Origin: Luteimonas rhizosphaerae
Lineage (GTDB): Bacteria; Pseudomonadota; Gammaproteobacteria; Xanthomonadales; Xanthomonadaceae
NCBI RefSeq assembly: GCF_002849595.1
Contig: NZ_NRQR01000013.1
Coordinates: 124,001-188,000, forward strand
DNA: 64,000 nucleotides
Direction of reading: 5' to 3'
Shown: positions 44,101 through 54,100 of the stretch, piece after piece
Numbering within the stretch: the first letter of the stretch is position 1
Layout of the letters: each line of letters opens with the position of its first letter
Notes under the pieces: model-generated
The model's input: only the letters and a program-made list of their open reading frames with translations
The model's database searches: none
Told to the model about the DNA's origin: nothing
Translations under genes and position numbers: made by a program

Positions 44101-46892
44101 ACCAGCGAGCGCCACAAGGTCACGAGGATCGCCGACAGGCTGAACATCGCCTCGTACGGCAGGCAGGCCAGGTTCACCGCGGCGCGGACCAGGCCGCGGC
44201 CGGTGGCATCGCCGACCTGCAGCAGGTGCGTATCGAGCCGCATGTCCGCGGGCTTCGACAGCAGGTCGCGCAACGCGGGCACCAGCACCGGCGCAAAGAA
44301 CACGGTCGACAGCCACAGTGTCCACGCCAGCGGCGAGTCCAGCATCACCCAGCCGAACACCAGCAGCGCGAGCGTCGAGGCCGGCACCAGGCTGCGGCGC
44401 AGGTTGTCGAGCAGCTTGCCGCGCGACAGCCACGACAGCGGATTGCGCGCCAGTCCCGCCTGCGCGGTCGGCACCCACGGCAGCACCCACGGCAGCAGCT
44501 GCCAGTCCCCGCGGATCCAGCGGTGCCGGCGTTTGACGTCGGCCGCGTAGCGCGAGGGATAGTCCTCGTACAGGCGCACGTCGCTGACCAGACCGGCGCG
44601 CGCATAGCAGCCCTCGAGCAGGTCGTGGCTGAGGATGCGGTTGTCGGGGAAGCGGCCGTGCAGGGCCTGCTCGAACGCATCGACGTCGTAGATGCCCTTG
44701 CCGACGAACGAGCCTTCGCCGAAGAGATCCTGATAGACGTCCGACACGGTGCGCGTGTAGGGATCGATGCCCGGCTCGCTGCCGTACATGCGCGCGTAGC
44801 GGCTGATCCGCCGCCCGCTGAAACTGCTGCCGACGCTGGGCTGCAGGATGCCGTAGCCACGGGTCACGCGCTGGCGGCCGGGATCGAAGACCGCCCGGTT
44901 CAGGGGATGCGACAGCGTGCCGGCGAACTCGCGCGCCGCGTCGCGCGGCAGCCGCGTGTCGGAGTCGAGGGTGATGACGTAGCGCACGTTCTCGAGCACC
45001 GCGACCCGCCCGACGACCTGCTGGAACGCCGCGGCGCCACCGCCGCGCAGCATCGCGTTCAAGGCCGCCAGCTTGCCGCGCTTGCGCTCCTCGCCGATCC
45101 AGCGGCCTTCGCTGGGATTCCAGTGCCGCGGTCGGTGGAACAGGAAGAAGCGCTCGCCGCCCGGCGCCGGACTATCGGCGAGATAGCGCTGGTTGAGCTC
45201 GTCGATGCGCGCCGCGGCGTGTGCCAGCGTCGGTGCATCACCGGGCAGAACTTCCTGGTCGGCGTCGAGATAGTCGCTGAGCAGGGCGAAGTGCAGATGC
45301 GGATCGCGGTTCGCGAGGAAACGCACTTCCAGCCCTTCGACCAGCACATCGACGGCGGCGATGTCGCCGAACATGCAGGGCACGACGACGAGCGTGCGCG
45401 AACCCACCGGGATGCCGTGCGAGAAATCCAGCCGCGGCAGCGGCTTCGGCGCGACGACGACCGTCGCCAGCCAGTTGGTCAGGGCGATGCCCAGTTCGCT
45501 GAAGACCAGCACGCCCAGGGCGGCCAGCAGCCACACCGGCGCCCAGCCGACGTCGCGCGCTCCGGTCTGTCCCAGCAGCCCGCTGGTCGCGAGGGCGACG
45601 ACGACCGCGATCAGGCCCAGATAGACCGGTAGCGGCACGGTCCGCGGCGCGCGGCGGGCGCTGACGCGCCGCTTTCCGGCGCCTGCCAGGGCCGCCATCG
45701 TCTGGTCGAGCCCGTCGTCGACGAGGTAGTAGCCGACGTGCGCCTCGATCGCATCCGCGGGCTGCGCCTGCGCGAGACGCAGCGTCGCCTCGGCGACCGC
45801 GACTTCGCCGACGCCGGTGCGCCGGGCGATCTTCTCCACCGCGTGGCGGTAATGGTCGCGGGTACTGAAATCCATCAGGCTGTAGGTCGCGCCCGGATCC
45901 TCGCGCAGCACCGCGTCGACGAGGCTCATCGTCTCGACGTACTCGCGCCAGTCCATGTGCGCGAGGAAGCGCAGGCTGCCGATGCTGTTGCCGATCGAGA
46001 CCTGGTCGGCCGCCTGCTGCTGGCTCTCCGCGTGCACCAGCGCCTCGATGCGCAGGCCGGTATCGGTCAGCCACTGCTCGATCCACGTCAACGGCAGCGA
46101 CAGCAGTGCGCCCCGCCCCTGCAGGCCGCGGGTCAGTTCCGCGACGAAGGCGCCGGTGGCCGGCGGCGCGCTGCGCGCCATGTCGGCGACGACCAGCACG
46201 ATGTCCTTGGGCGCTTCGACCGCAGTGACGTTGAGGCGCTCGGCCCAGCGCCGCGCATCGCGGTGGTCCTGGCCGTCGCGCATCACCCGCACGGCCATGC
46301 GCCGCAGGTTCTCGATGACCGCGAGCCGCAGCATGATCGGGATCGCCCACAGCTCGCCGAGCGCCAAGGGCGTGACCGCCTGGTAGGCGGCGACGAAGCG
46401 GCTCAGCGTGGTCGCATCGACCTGGCCGTCGCCGTGCGCGACCGCTTCCATCGCCAGGTCGTAGACCCGCGGCAGGCCCGCCGAAGCGCCCTGCGCCAGC
46501 GTCGGCAGTTCGCGGCTGTAGCCCTTGGGCAGATGCCGCCGCGCCAGCCGCACCTGTTCTTCGATCAGGTGGTAGTTGTCGAGCAGCCACTCGCCGGCCG
46601 GCGTGATACGGATGTCGTCGCGCACCATCCGCGCCAGGAAGGTGCGGGCGTCCTCGAGCAGGGCCGCGTTCTCGCTGAGGCGCAGCAGCAGGCGGTCGGG
46701 CGACGGCCCCGTCCGGATGCGATGGGTCAGTGCCAACGCGCGGCCGTGCAGCTCCATCTGCTCGGCGCTGAAGAGCTGGGCGCGAAGCGGCGCTTCGACG
46801 TCGAGCGCCGCGGGGCTGACCTCGTGCCGGGAGCGTGCGAAACGGCTGCGCAGACGCAACCAGCGGCGGTACAGCGTCGAGGCAGCGGTCAT
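38148..46892 (-). CDS. ndvB: Cyclic beta-glucan synthase (NdvB/ChvB type)
   Basis: 2,914 residues from ATG 46892; the frame is open further upstream but without homology-like sequence. Order: helical N-terminal region; two membrane helices around 415-475; a GT84-type glycosyltransferase domain with LVVVPCMFGDIAAVDVLVEG, VITLDSDTRLPRDAA (about 636), EGSFVGKGIYDVDAF (about 724) and RRHRWIRGDWQLLPW (about 784); membrane helices around 830-1005; a glycoamylase-like domain with GISESGYNTVDARMNYQYRA (about 1435); two beta-sandwich regions; and a C-terminal GH94 phosphorylase-like domain with CSDDYLWLPVA (about 2517) and GTGDWNDGMNRVGEGGRGES. ChvB/NdvB proteins use UDP-glucose to make, elongate and cyclise beta-1,2-glucans in the inner membrane for osmotic adaptation and host interaction. 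Confidence 0.93.
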   Translation of the reverse strand: MTAASTLYRRWLRLRSRFARSRHEVSPAALDVEAPLRAQLFSAEQMELHGRALALTHRIRTGPSPDRLLLRLSENAALLEDARTFLARMVRDDIRITPAGEWLLDNYHLIEEQVRLARRHLPKGYSRELPTLAQGASAGLPRVYDLAMEAVAHGDGQVDATTLSRFVAAYQAVTPLALGELWAIPIMLRLAVIENLRRMAVRVMRDGQDHRDARRWAERLNVTAVEAPKDIVLVVADMARSAPPATGAFVAELTRGLQGRGALLSLPLTWIEQWLTDTGLRIEALVHAESQQQAADQVSIGNSIGSLRFLAHMDWREYVETMSLVDAVLREDPGATYSLMDFSTRDHYRHAVEKIARRTGVGEVAVAEATLRLAQAQPADAIEAHVGYYLVDDGLDQTMAALAGAGKRRVSARRAPRTVPLPVYLGLIAVVVALATSGLLGQTGARDVGWAPVWLLAALGVLVFSELGIALTNWLATVVVAPKPLPRLDFSHGIPVGSRTLVVVPCMFGDIAAVDVLVEGLEVRFLANRDPHLHFALLSDYLDADQEVLPGDAPTLAHAAARIDELNQRYLADSPAPGGERFFLFHRPRHWNPSEGRWIGEERKRGKLAALNAMLRGGGAAAFQQVVGRVAVLENVRYVITLDSDTRLPRDAAREFAGTLSHPLNRAVFDPGRQRVTRGYGILQPSVGSSFSGRRISRYARMYGSEPGIDPYTRTVSDVYQDLFGEGSFVGKGIYDVDAFEQALHGRFPDNRILSHDLLEGCYARAGLVSDVRLYEDYPSRYAADVKRRHRWIRGDWQLLPWVLPWVPTAQAGLARNPLSWLSRGKLLDNLRRSLVPASTLALLVFGWVMLDSPLAWTLWLSTVFFAPVLVPALRDLLSKPADMRLDTHLLQVGDATGRGLVRAAVNLACLPYEAMFSLSAILVTLWRSLVSRRHLLQWNPSSEVERSLGRGVAAELRTMSVAPLLAIVVAALLWRLNPQALWVAAPVLALWAASPLLMAWLGQPPPKRSAQLSLPDRAFLGRLARRTWAFFEVNIREEDHWLPPDNIQEHPALVIARRTSPTNIGLSLLANVGAWDFGYLQTAAVMQRTQRVFATLDQLPRHRGHFYNWYDTETLAPLPPRYISTVDSGNLAGHLLTLRQGLLGLIDAPILAPQTFAGLADTFGVLTLASEAQPRADAGWQPALDAFRSQLDDALTLPPVSCRRALAVLDGLRAHAATLLAIAPPAGTAEAADDDVGAWVARLHAACVDARAALQPGMGQTAPVPGESGPVDGTEPDAMPTLRALCAPGTDAGVRTWACAQVHELERLAHVAGQFSLMEYGFLYDRARHLLSIGYDVDNRRLDQGHYDLLASEARLCSFVAIAQGQLPQDTWFALGRLLTEVDGDPTLLSWSGSMFEYLMPQLVMPSYPDTLIDQTSRHAVQAQIAYGRQHDVPWGISESGYNTVDARMNYQYRAFGVPGLGLKRGLGEDLVIAPYATMMALMVAPEAATQNLQRLDAEGFSGRFGLYEAIDYTASRLPRGQTHAIVRSFMAHHQGMGFLALDHLLREQPMQKRFTADAEFQATLLLLQERLPRTGVFRPHEVESVGVRTASAIDETQLRIFRTADTSRPAVQMLSNGRFHALLTNAGGGYTRHHDMAVTRWREDGTRDQWGSFCYLQDVQNGDVWSAAHQPTCVPVEHYEAIFSDAKAEFRGRHRGLETHLEIAVSAEDDIELRRLRLVNRSRRPRTIEITTYAEVVLAPAIADELHPAFSNLFVQTEIVRDKQALLCTRRPRAHDEVPPWMFHLVAAHDADIVEISYETDRARFLGRGNSPRTPQALAAPGALSDTAGSVLDPIVAIRVRMTLAPEQTAILDLVTGVGDDRDACAGLIDKYRDRRLADRVFDLAWTHSQVVRRQINASQADAQLYERIAGLMVFAHPFLRATSAVLLQNRRGQSGLWGHSISGDLPIVLVQIADAENIELVRQMVQAHAYWRLKGLHVDLVIWNEDQAGYRQQLQEQILGLVSAGPEGNVLDRPGGIFVRPAHQISQEDRILIQSVARVIVGDQHGTLASQVGRHVVPERALPLLVPVETGAAAFDADVEREGPAERSGLYGLPPPQTLSHDEDPWPFEAVADALHFDNGLGAFAADGREYVIVLDDAATTPAPWSNVMANPKLGTVVSESGPGYTWFENAHEFRLTPWHNDPVSDTGGEAFYLRDEETGQVWSPMPLPLRGRGAYRTRHGFGYSVYEHVEDGIASELWVYVGLHEAVKFSVLKLRNLSGRPRRLSATGYVEWILGDIRLKSQMHVVTEQDPATGMLTARNPYNTEFGGRVAFFDVDGDRRTFTGDRTEFLGRNGSLRAPDALRREGLSGRIGAGLDPCTAIQVQVDLGPGQATETVFRLGIGEDFGTALDLAARVRGTMPAHDALDGVRLHWLQTLGAVRVETPEPGTDLLVNGWLLYQTLACRYVARSGYYQSGGAFGFRDQLQDTMATVHAAPALTRAHLLLSAAHQFPQGDVLHWWHPPADRGVRTRCSDDYLWLPVAACRYLDVTGDTSVLDERVGFIEGRLVNADEESYYDLPVASGRVQPFYDHCVLALQRGMSLLGERGLPLIGTGDWNDGMNRVGEGGRGESVWLGFFLYDALQRFDHAFAVVCRDAAAQLQGNLEAHAWDGGWYRRAWFDDGTPIGSHTSDECRIDSISQSWSVLSGAADPERAGQAMAALDTHLVKRDAGLIQLLDPPFDKTAHDPGYIRGYVPGVRENGGQYTHAAVWSAMAFATLGDRERAWELARMINPVHHAEDAAGAAVYKVEPYVMAADVYGVAPHVGRGGWTWYTGSAGWMYRLLSESLLGLHRHGDRLRITPCVPASWPGYRMQLRHGAAVYRIQITCFDTGPARLMLDGVLQDGLDIALHTADAIHEVVLQWPRDAQGPRD

Positions 46893-47259
46893 TGCGGAAC
46901 CCGTCAGGCCGACGGCCCGGAGGGCGCCATCATTGCACCCGCTCGGCGTACCGGCGTGACGATCACGGCCCCGCGCCTCGACGTCCCCGCGCAATACGCG
47001 GCTCGCTGTTCCGGGCCGCATGCCGCGGGTTTCGTCCTCCCGAAGCGATGCGCAGAACCCGTGTGCCGCGCGCACGACGGGATGCATCCGCCGACGCCGG
47101 ATCCCCGCCGCTGCCGGCGCCTCGCCCACGTGTCGCCAGGGACACGCGACCACGACAGCGGTCCACGAAGAAACGTATGCGGCGTGCCGCATTCGCGAGA
47201 TCTGTCTGGGAATCAGCGCGGGGTCGATGCCCACCCGTGCTGCGTCTTCGAATCCACCG
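46893..47259. other. Gene-free stretch upstream of ndvB
   Basis: Presumed ndvB promoter region. The ndvB frame stays open through it without recognisable protein features, as is usual at this GC content. No clear sigma-70 box or operator was found. Confidence 0.4.
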
Positions 47260-47282
47260 AAAGCCTGTCGTATCAAGGCTTT
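47260..47282 (-). terminator. Weak terminator of tRNA-Val
   Basis: AAAGCCT and AGGCTTT form a 7-bp stem with a 9-nt loop directly after the tRNA 3' end on the minus strand. The T tract is short. Confidence 0.5.
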
Positions 47283-47286
47283 GAGG

Positions 47287-47361
47287 TGGTGGGCGGTACA
47301 GGGTTCGAACCTGTGACCCCTACCATGTCAAGGTAGTGCTCTACCGCTGAGCTAACCGCCC
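47287..47361 (-). tRNA. tRNA-Val (GAC)
   Basis: 75 nt with encoded CCA. The acceptor GGGCGGT pairs with ACCGCCC. The D arm is AGCTCAGCGGTAGAGC. The anticodon stem CTACC/GGTAG encloses TTGACAT, giving GAC. The T loop is TTCGAAC. Confidence 0.98.
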
Positions 47362-47372
47362 GAAGGGTGCGC

Positions 47373-47378
47373 ATCATA
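47373..47378 (-). promoter_or_regulatory. -10 box of tRNA-Val
   Basis: TATGAT on the minus strand, 11 bp before the tRNA 5' end. A TTGTCG at 19 bp spacing is a poor -35 candidate. Confidence 0.5.
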
Positions 47379-47557
47379 CACCGGATTCGCGCGTTGGCGA
47401 CAACTGGCGTCCAACATTTTCAACATATCCGTTGACCGCCCGGCTCGGGCCTCGGCGGCCGTGGCATTCCGTGCGCCGCGGGCGATGGCATCGCCGGCAC
47501 CGGCGCGCGGGATGCGCGAAGACCGCGGACACGGGCGCCGGCCTGCGCGCCGGCCCG

Positions 47558-49591
<2,034 letters not shown>

Positions 49592-49795
49592 GGGCGGCAC
49601 GGGTCTCGGGGGAGCCGGAAACATGGGGATGGATGCGGGCGCCGGCAAGGCGAAGCGCGTCCGGTTCAGGTCCGGTGCGCATCCGGGCCCGACGATAGCA
49701 GCCGGTAAATTCCGACCCGGTGATGCGTCCCTCACGCAGGGATCGGCCCGGCATGGCCACGCAGACTGCAGACTCCCGAACGGCAGGACGCCGTC

Positions 49796-50338
49796 ATGTG
49801 GCAGATGCAGGGACGCCGACCCCACCCAGGATTCACCCTCGTCGAGAGCCTGATCGTGCTCGCGATCACGGCGCTGCTGCTCACGGTCGCCTATCCCTCG
49901 TTCCAGGGCACCGTCGCGCGCCTCCGCACCCAGACCGCGATGCATCTGGTCAGCGCCGACCTCGCGATGGCGCGCAATACCGCCATCATGCGCCGGGCCG
50001 AGGTGGTGGTCTGTCCGCGGACGGACACCAACCGCTGCCGCGACGATGTCGACTGGGGCAACGGCTGGATCGTCTTCGCCGATGCCGACCGCAACCGCCA
50101 ACCGGACCTCCCCGAAGACCTGCTGCGCGTCGCCGACGCGCCTGCCGCGGCCGGGGGCGCGTTGCGGCTGGCCGCGACCCGCAAGTTCATCCGCTACAAA
50201 CGCGACGGCCGCGCCGCTGGCACCAACCTGACGGTGCGCGTCTGCACTGGCGACCAGCTGCGTGGCGAAGTCGCCGTCAACAATCTCGGCCGCGTGCGCA
50301 GCCGGCGCCATGAGGCGGGGTCGGCCTGCCCGATGTGA
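49796..50338 (+). CDS. GspH/FimT-family pseudopilin (orphan)
   Basis: 180 residues. ATG 49796 or 49805. The short leader RRPHPG is followed by the prepilin peptidase site [20 protein letters not shown], with the conserved Glu at +5. A globular FimT/GspH domain follows with [18 protein letters not shown], the usual beta-rich core. It is encoded alone, opposite to the minor pilin operon, which has its own fimT at 58758. It probably joins the type IV pilus initiation complex or replaces the other FimT under some condition; the role is inferred. C182-type cysteines ([11 protein letters not shown]) may form a disulphide. Confidence 0.85.
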   Translation: MWQMQGRRPHPGFTLVESLIVLAITALLLTVAYPSFQGTVARLRTQTAMHLVSADLAMARNTAIMRRAEVVVCPRTDTNRCRDDVDWGNGWIVFADADRNRQPDLPEDLLRVADAPAAAGGALRLAATRKFIRYKRDGRAAGTNLTVRVCTGDQLRGEVAVNNLGRVRSRRHEAGSACPM

Positions 50339-50527
50339 ACGTCGTGGTGGCTGCCGGAAGGTCCGGAAACTTCCGCTGTTACGGCCAGCGGGCAAAAGCC
50401 AGTCCGCGCATGCGCGCAGGACGCGGCACGTCGATCGTTGGCACGAAGCGCCGCTGCTACGTCTGATGCCGCATACGTCGGCACGCAGACCGACGACGTC
50501 TGCAGAGACCGATGCACGACAAGATGC

Positions 50528-50555
50528 TTGACCCGCAGACGGAAGCCACTAAAAT
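50528..50555 (+). promoter_or_regulatory. Promoter of tRNA-Asn
   Basis: TTGACC (50528-50533) and TAAAAT (50550-50555) with a 16-bp spacer, ending 11 bp before the tRNA 5' end; a good sigma-70 promoter. Confidence 0.8.
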
Positions 50556-50566
50556 GGCCGTCCCCA

Positions 50567-50643
50567 GCCCGAATAGCTCAGCCGGTTAGAGCACTTGACT
50601 GTTAATCAGGGGGTCGTTGGTTCGAGTCCAACTTCGGGCGCCA
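50567..50643 (+). tRNA. tRNA-Asn (GTT)
   Basis: 77 nt with encoded CCA. The acceptor GCCCGAA pairs with TTCGGGC. The D arm is AGCTCAGCCGGTTAGAGC. The anticodon loop CTGTTAA gives GTT. The T arm has GTTCGAGTC. Confidence 0.98.
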
Positions 50644-50652
50644 GGATTCAAG

Positions 50653-50684
50653 AAAAAAGCCGCGGATCGCTCCGCGGCTTTTTT
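50653..50684. terminator. Bidirectional terminator between tRNA-Asn and pilE
   Basis: AAAAAAGCCGCGGA and TCCGCGGCTTTTTT form a 14-bp stem (8 bp GC-rich core) around TCGC. It has T tracts in both directions, so it can end tRNA-Asn and the minor pilin operon whose last stop is at 50691. Confidence 0.9.
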
Positions 50685-50690
50685 CGTGGG

Positions 50691-51134
50691 TCACCAGCAG
50701 TCCATGCCGGGGCCAGTGGCGGTTTTCTGCCCCGCCTGATCGATTCGCAAGGTCATGCAACGCGCATCGTTGGCTTGGCCGCCTTGTGGGACCGCCTGAA
50801 TGACGAATGTCGTTGTCGCGGAATCGCCGCCTTCGCGGGTCAGCAGATACCTTACTTCACCAGTACGGGGTGAATTCCGGTCGCCAGGCGGCACCGCGCG
50901 CTCCCAGAATCTGTCGTAGGACCCATTGATCGTCCGGTAGCGCTCCGCACGCTGCGCGAGCTCGACCATGTCCGCCTTGGCCTGGCCACGATGCCCCTTG
51001 CGCACCGCATCCTGGTACATCGGGAGCGCAATACCGACCAGGATCGCGACGATCGCGACGACGACCATCAGCTCGATCAGGGTGAAGCCGCGTTGTCGAC
51101 CAGCCGCGCTGAGGGGGCGACGTTGAAAGTGCAT
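50691..51134 (-). CDS. pilE: Type IV minor pilin PilE
   Basis: 147 residues from ATG 51134; an ATG at 51152 is possible. The prepilin leader is cut before FTLIELMVVVAIVAILVGIALP with Glu at +5, followed by a helix (YQDAVRKGHRGQAKADMVELAQRAERYRT) and a globular region ending in a Cys pair (DARCMTLRI to GMDCW) that forms the D-loop disulphide. Minor pilins prime pilus assembly with PilY1. The ATG overlaps the pilY1 stop by one base. Last gene of the operon fimT-pilV-pilW-pilX-pilY1-pilE. Confidence 0.92.
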   Translation of the reverse strand: MHFQRRPLSAAGRQRGFTLIELMVVVAIVAILVGIALPMYQDAVRKGHRGQAKADMVELAQRAERYRTINGSYDRFWERAVPPGDRNSPRTGEVRYLLTREGGDSATTTFVIQAVPQGGQANDARCMTLRIDQAGQKTATGPGMDCW

Positions 51135-54100
51135 CACTTGATCTGTCTCCATGATTGACGGCCACAAGGTCGGGGCAGGACGAAGGCACCCGGATACACG
51201 ACGACCTGGCACTCCTCGAATGTCGGGCAGTCACCGGTGGCGGGATCGCAAACACTGCCGTCCGGATTGTTGATGACGGTATCGGTGGTGATGGCAGCGA
51301 CCGAGTTGCTGGTCACCGGTGCGCCGCCGCCGTCGATCTGGATACCGCCGCAATCTGCTCCGGTGCAGGCAGGATCTTCGGACGGTTGCACCTGCACGTT
51401 GGCCAGTGCGCCCGACCCGGACAGCAGATCCAGACCATAGACGAAGTTGTCGCCACCCGGGTTGCAGCTGTCCTCCGACGGCGTGAACGTGGTGAAGAAC
51501 ACGCGGCCGCTCTGGATACGGGGGGTCGCAATGAAGCGCTCACCGATCGGACGGAAGCCGGGCTCGTCACCCGAATCATCGTAGACCTGGAGGTCGAGAT
51601 ACCAGCCTCGCTTCGAGCTACTGCCCGAGTAGGCCACCCGCGTTCGGCTGATACTGCGAATCACCTCGCCATTGTCACCTGCGCCCGTTCCGGTAATGGT
51701 CTGGGCCTGCAGTGCGTCCCGCCCGCCGTCTTCCAGATCGCTGCTGACCGCCGTGCCGTTGTCGAACACCGCATAGAGCGACTGCACCGACGGATCTTCC
51801 GGCACATCGTTGTCACCCGGCTGACTGCCGCGCTCGAACAGGTAGCGACCGGTTCCGAAATACACCATCACGCCGGTGCCAGGACCCGCCGCGACCCGGA
51901 TACCACCGGTGATCGGCTGCGGCTCACTGTCGATCCGTGCTTCGAACAGCGGCTCGCCCGCATTCGCGACGCCCCAATCCGCTGCCAATGTCGAACCCAG
52001 ATCGAACTTCCACAGATTGCCCTGCAGATCGCCACCGTAGATCGTGTCGACCTTGCCGTTGCCGGACTTGTCGATGGCCGTGATCTGGCCGAGGCCGTTG
52101 AACGGGGCCGCGCGCTGCGCACAAAAGTTGGCAACCAGCTCGAAACCGCTGGCGACCTGACAGAGCCACGCGGTAACCGGATTGGTCGCCGCGGCGCCCG
52201 AGTTGCCGTCGTTGGCCGTCAACTTGCGGACCACCGCACCCGTGTAGGCATCCAGCACGTAGAGCGAAGGATCGTTGAGATTGCCACCGTAGCCGTTGCC
52301 GAACAGCACGCCCCAGCTCCCATTTTCCAGCGGCACGATCAAGGGCTTGCCGTAGACATGGCCGATATCGTTGTCGACGCTGCTGTTGCGCTCCCAACGG
52401 ATGCTGGTTTCATCCATGCTCGACGGGCTGCTGACGTCGAGCGCGAACACCGATCGCGCACCCGCACCTGTCGAACCGACCAGGATCGTCCGCCAGTCCT
52501 GGGCACCGCCCGTACCGACCTTGACGTCGCCGATGCTGATCTGCCCGTCGACGTAATACCGGTGATCGTAGAATTCGTCTGTCTTGGCCAGCAGCGCCAT
52601 GTTCCGCAGCACCGCGTTGGGAACATAGGCGAACTGCTCAACGCCAGCCCCGGTTGCCGCGCAAGGCAGGCGCTCGCTGGGAATGGCACACGGCACGGTG
52701 CTGGCATTGAATCCGTGCAGCATGCCGTCATTGGCACCGACGAAGGCGGTCGTGGTACGGGTCGCCTTCAGGTCCAGGTAGCCCTCGCTGCCGCCAGCGG
52801 CCACATAGCCGGAAAACATCGGGTCGTCATGCATGCCGTAGCCAAGGTCGGCACGAGGCGACGACACCACCGGCTCGGAGTTGATGATGCTGCCGATCAC
52901 CGAACCGCGTTCCCGGAGGTTCGCCGTGCTCCCGCCAGCGGACTCGTTCGACCGGTCACCGCGGAGATATGCGACGACATCCTCAGCGGACGTGTCCCGG
53001 CTGGTGCCGTAATGGCCATTGTCGATATCGGCATCGAACAAGCCGATGGCGCCTGCCTGATCCGCTTCGGTCGCGCCCAGTTCATCCGCCACGAAGGGCA
53101 CACGGCGGTCCGCGGCGACTGCGCTGGTGCCATTGCCCGGGGACAGCAGGGTGACGATGTTCCGGGCCGCTGGCAGAGGCAGGTTTGATTGCGCATTCCA
53201 CAGCGTGGCGCCAATCGAGCCGTTCGGGTTGATCGCCAATGCGCTCAGGTTGCCCGTCCAGTCCTTGCCATCGCGTTCGCGCTGGAACGTGGGCTGGAGC
53301 GTAAAGGATTCTGCGCCCACGCGCGCACCGTTCAACGTTCGGCTTCCCGCTACCACGTCACGGCTTGCGATGTCGTCAAACGCCTTGGACAGCTGGTTGC
53401 GCAGATTGAGCGGATTTGTGACCAGGAAGTAATTGTCGGGATCGCCTGCGCCCGGCGTGCCCGGCGCGCTGGTGTCCCAGTTGGCGGGATCCGGCGCACC
53501 GTACTTCGCCGCATACCAGAGCGGATCGCGCAGCTGGATCGCCGACGCATTGGCACTGGGCGAGAACTCGCGTGTCGAAGTGAAGCCAAGCCCCTGGTTA
53601 CAAGGTGCGGACCCCATCTGGCCTACGCAACCGCCTGCCCACCGTATCGGGTTGCCTGACGGCGTATTGAGCTCGTAGGCCGACGACGCCTGATTGCCGT
53701 TGTCACGGTCGCGCACTTCAAGATACGCGCCATCGCGCGTCGTGCCGGAAATGACGTAGCCCATATTCTGGTTCGCGCTGCCTGCCGCGTATTCGGAGGT
53801 CAGGTTCACCGTCAGCGTATTGCCGGCGTTGGCGATGATTTCATACCGCACGATCGCGTCCATGTCGTGATCGTTGCCCTGCTCCACATCCTCGTAATTG
53901 ATGCGGAAGACAGCGCGCGGACGGCCGCCATTGACCGTCGCGTTGATGGTCTGCCCTGGGAAGTTCTCGTACTCCTGGACGTAGAAGTCGACAATCGTAT
54001 TGGTCGGCTTTCGCGTGGCCTCGCCAAAGGTGCCGCTGACCGTCTTGGCGAACGGAACCAAGGTCACCGTATTGCCGCCCACCGGGAACTCGATCCGCGG

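Noticed and set aside
39171..45632. A 2,153-codon open frame antisense to ndvB
   Set aside because: At this GC content stops are rare in the antisense frame of a GC-biased gene. The translation is Arg/Gln/Val-rich, has no domains, and mirrors the ndvB codon pattern.
51155..53188. A 677-codon frame antisense to pilY1
   Set aside because: Composition is typical of an antisense shadow; pilY1 clearly codes on the other strand.
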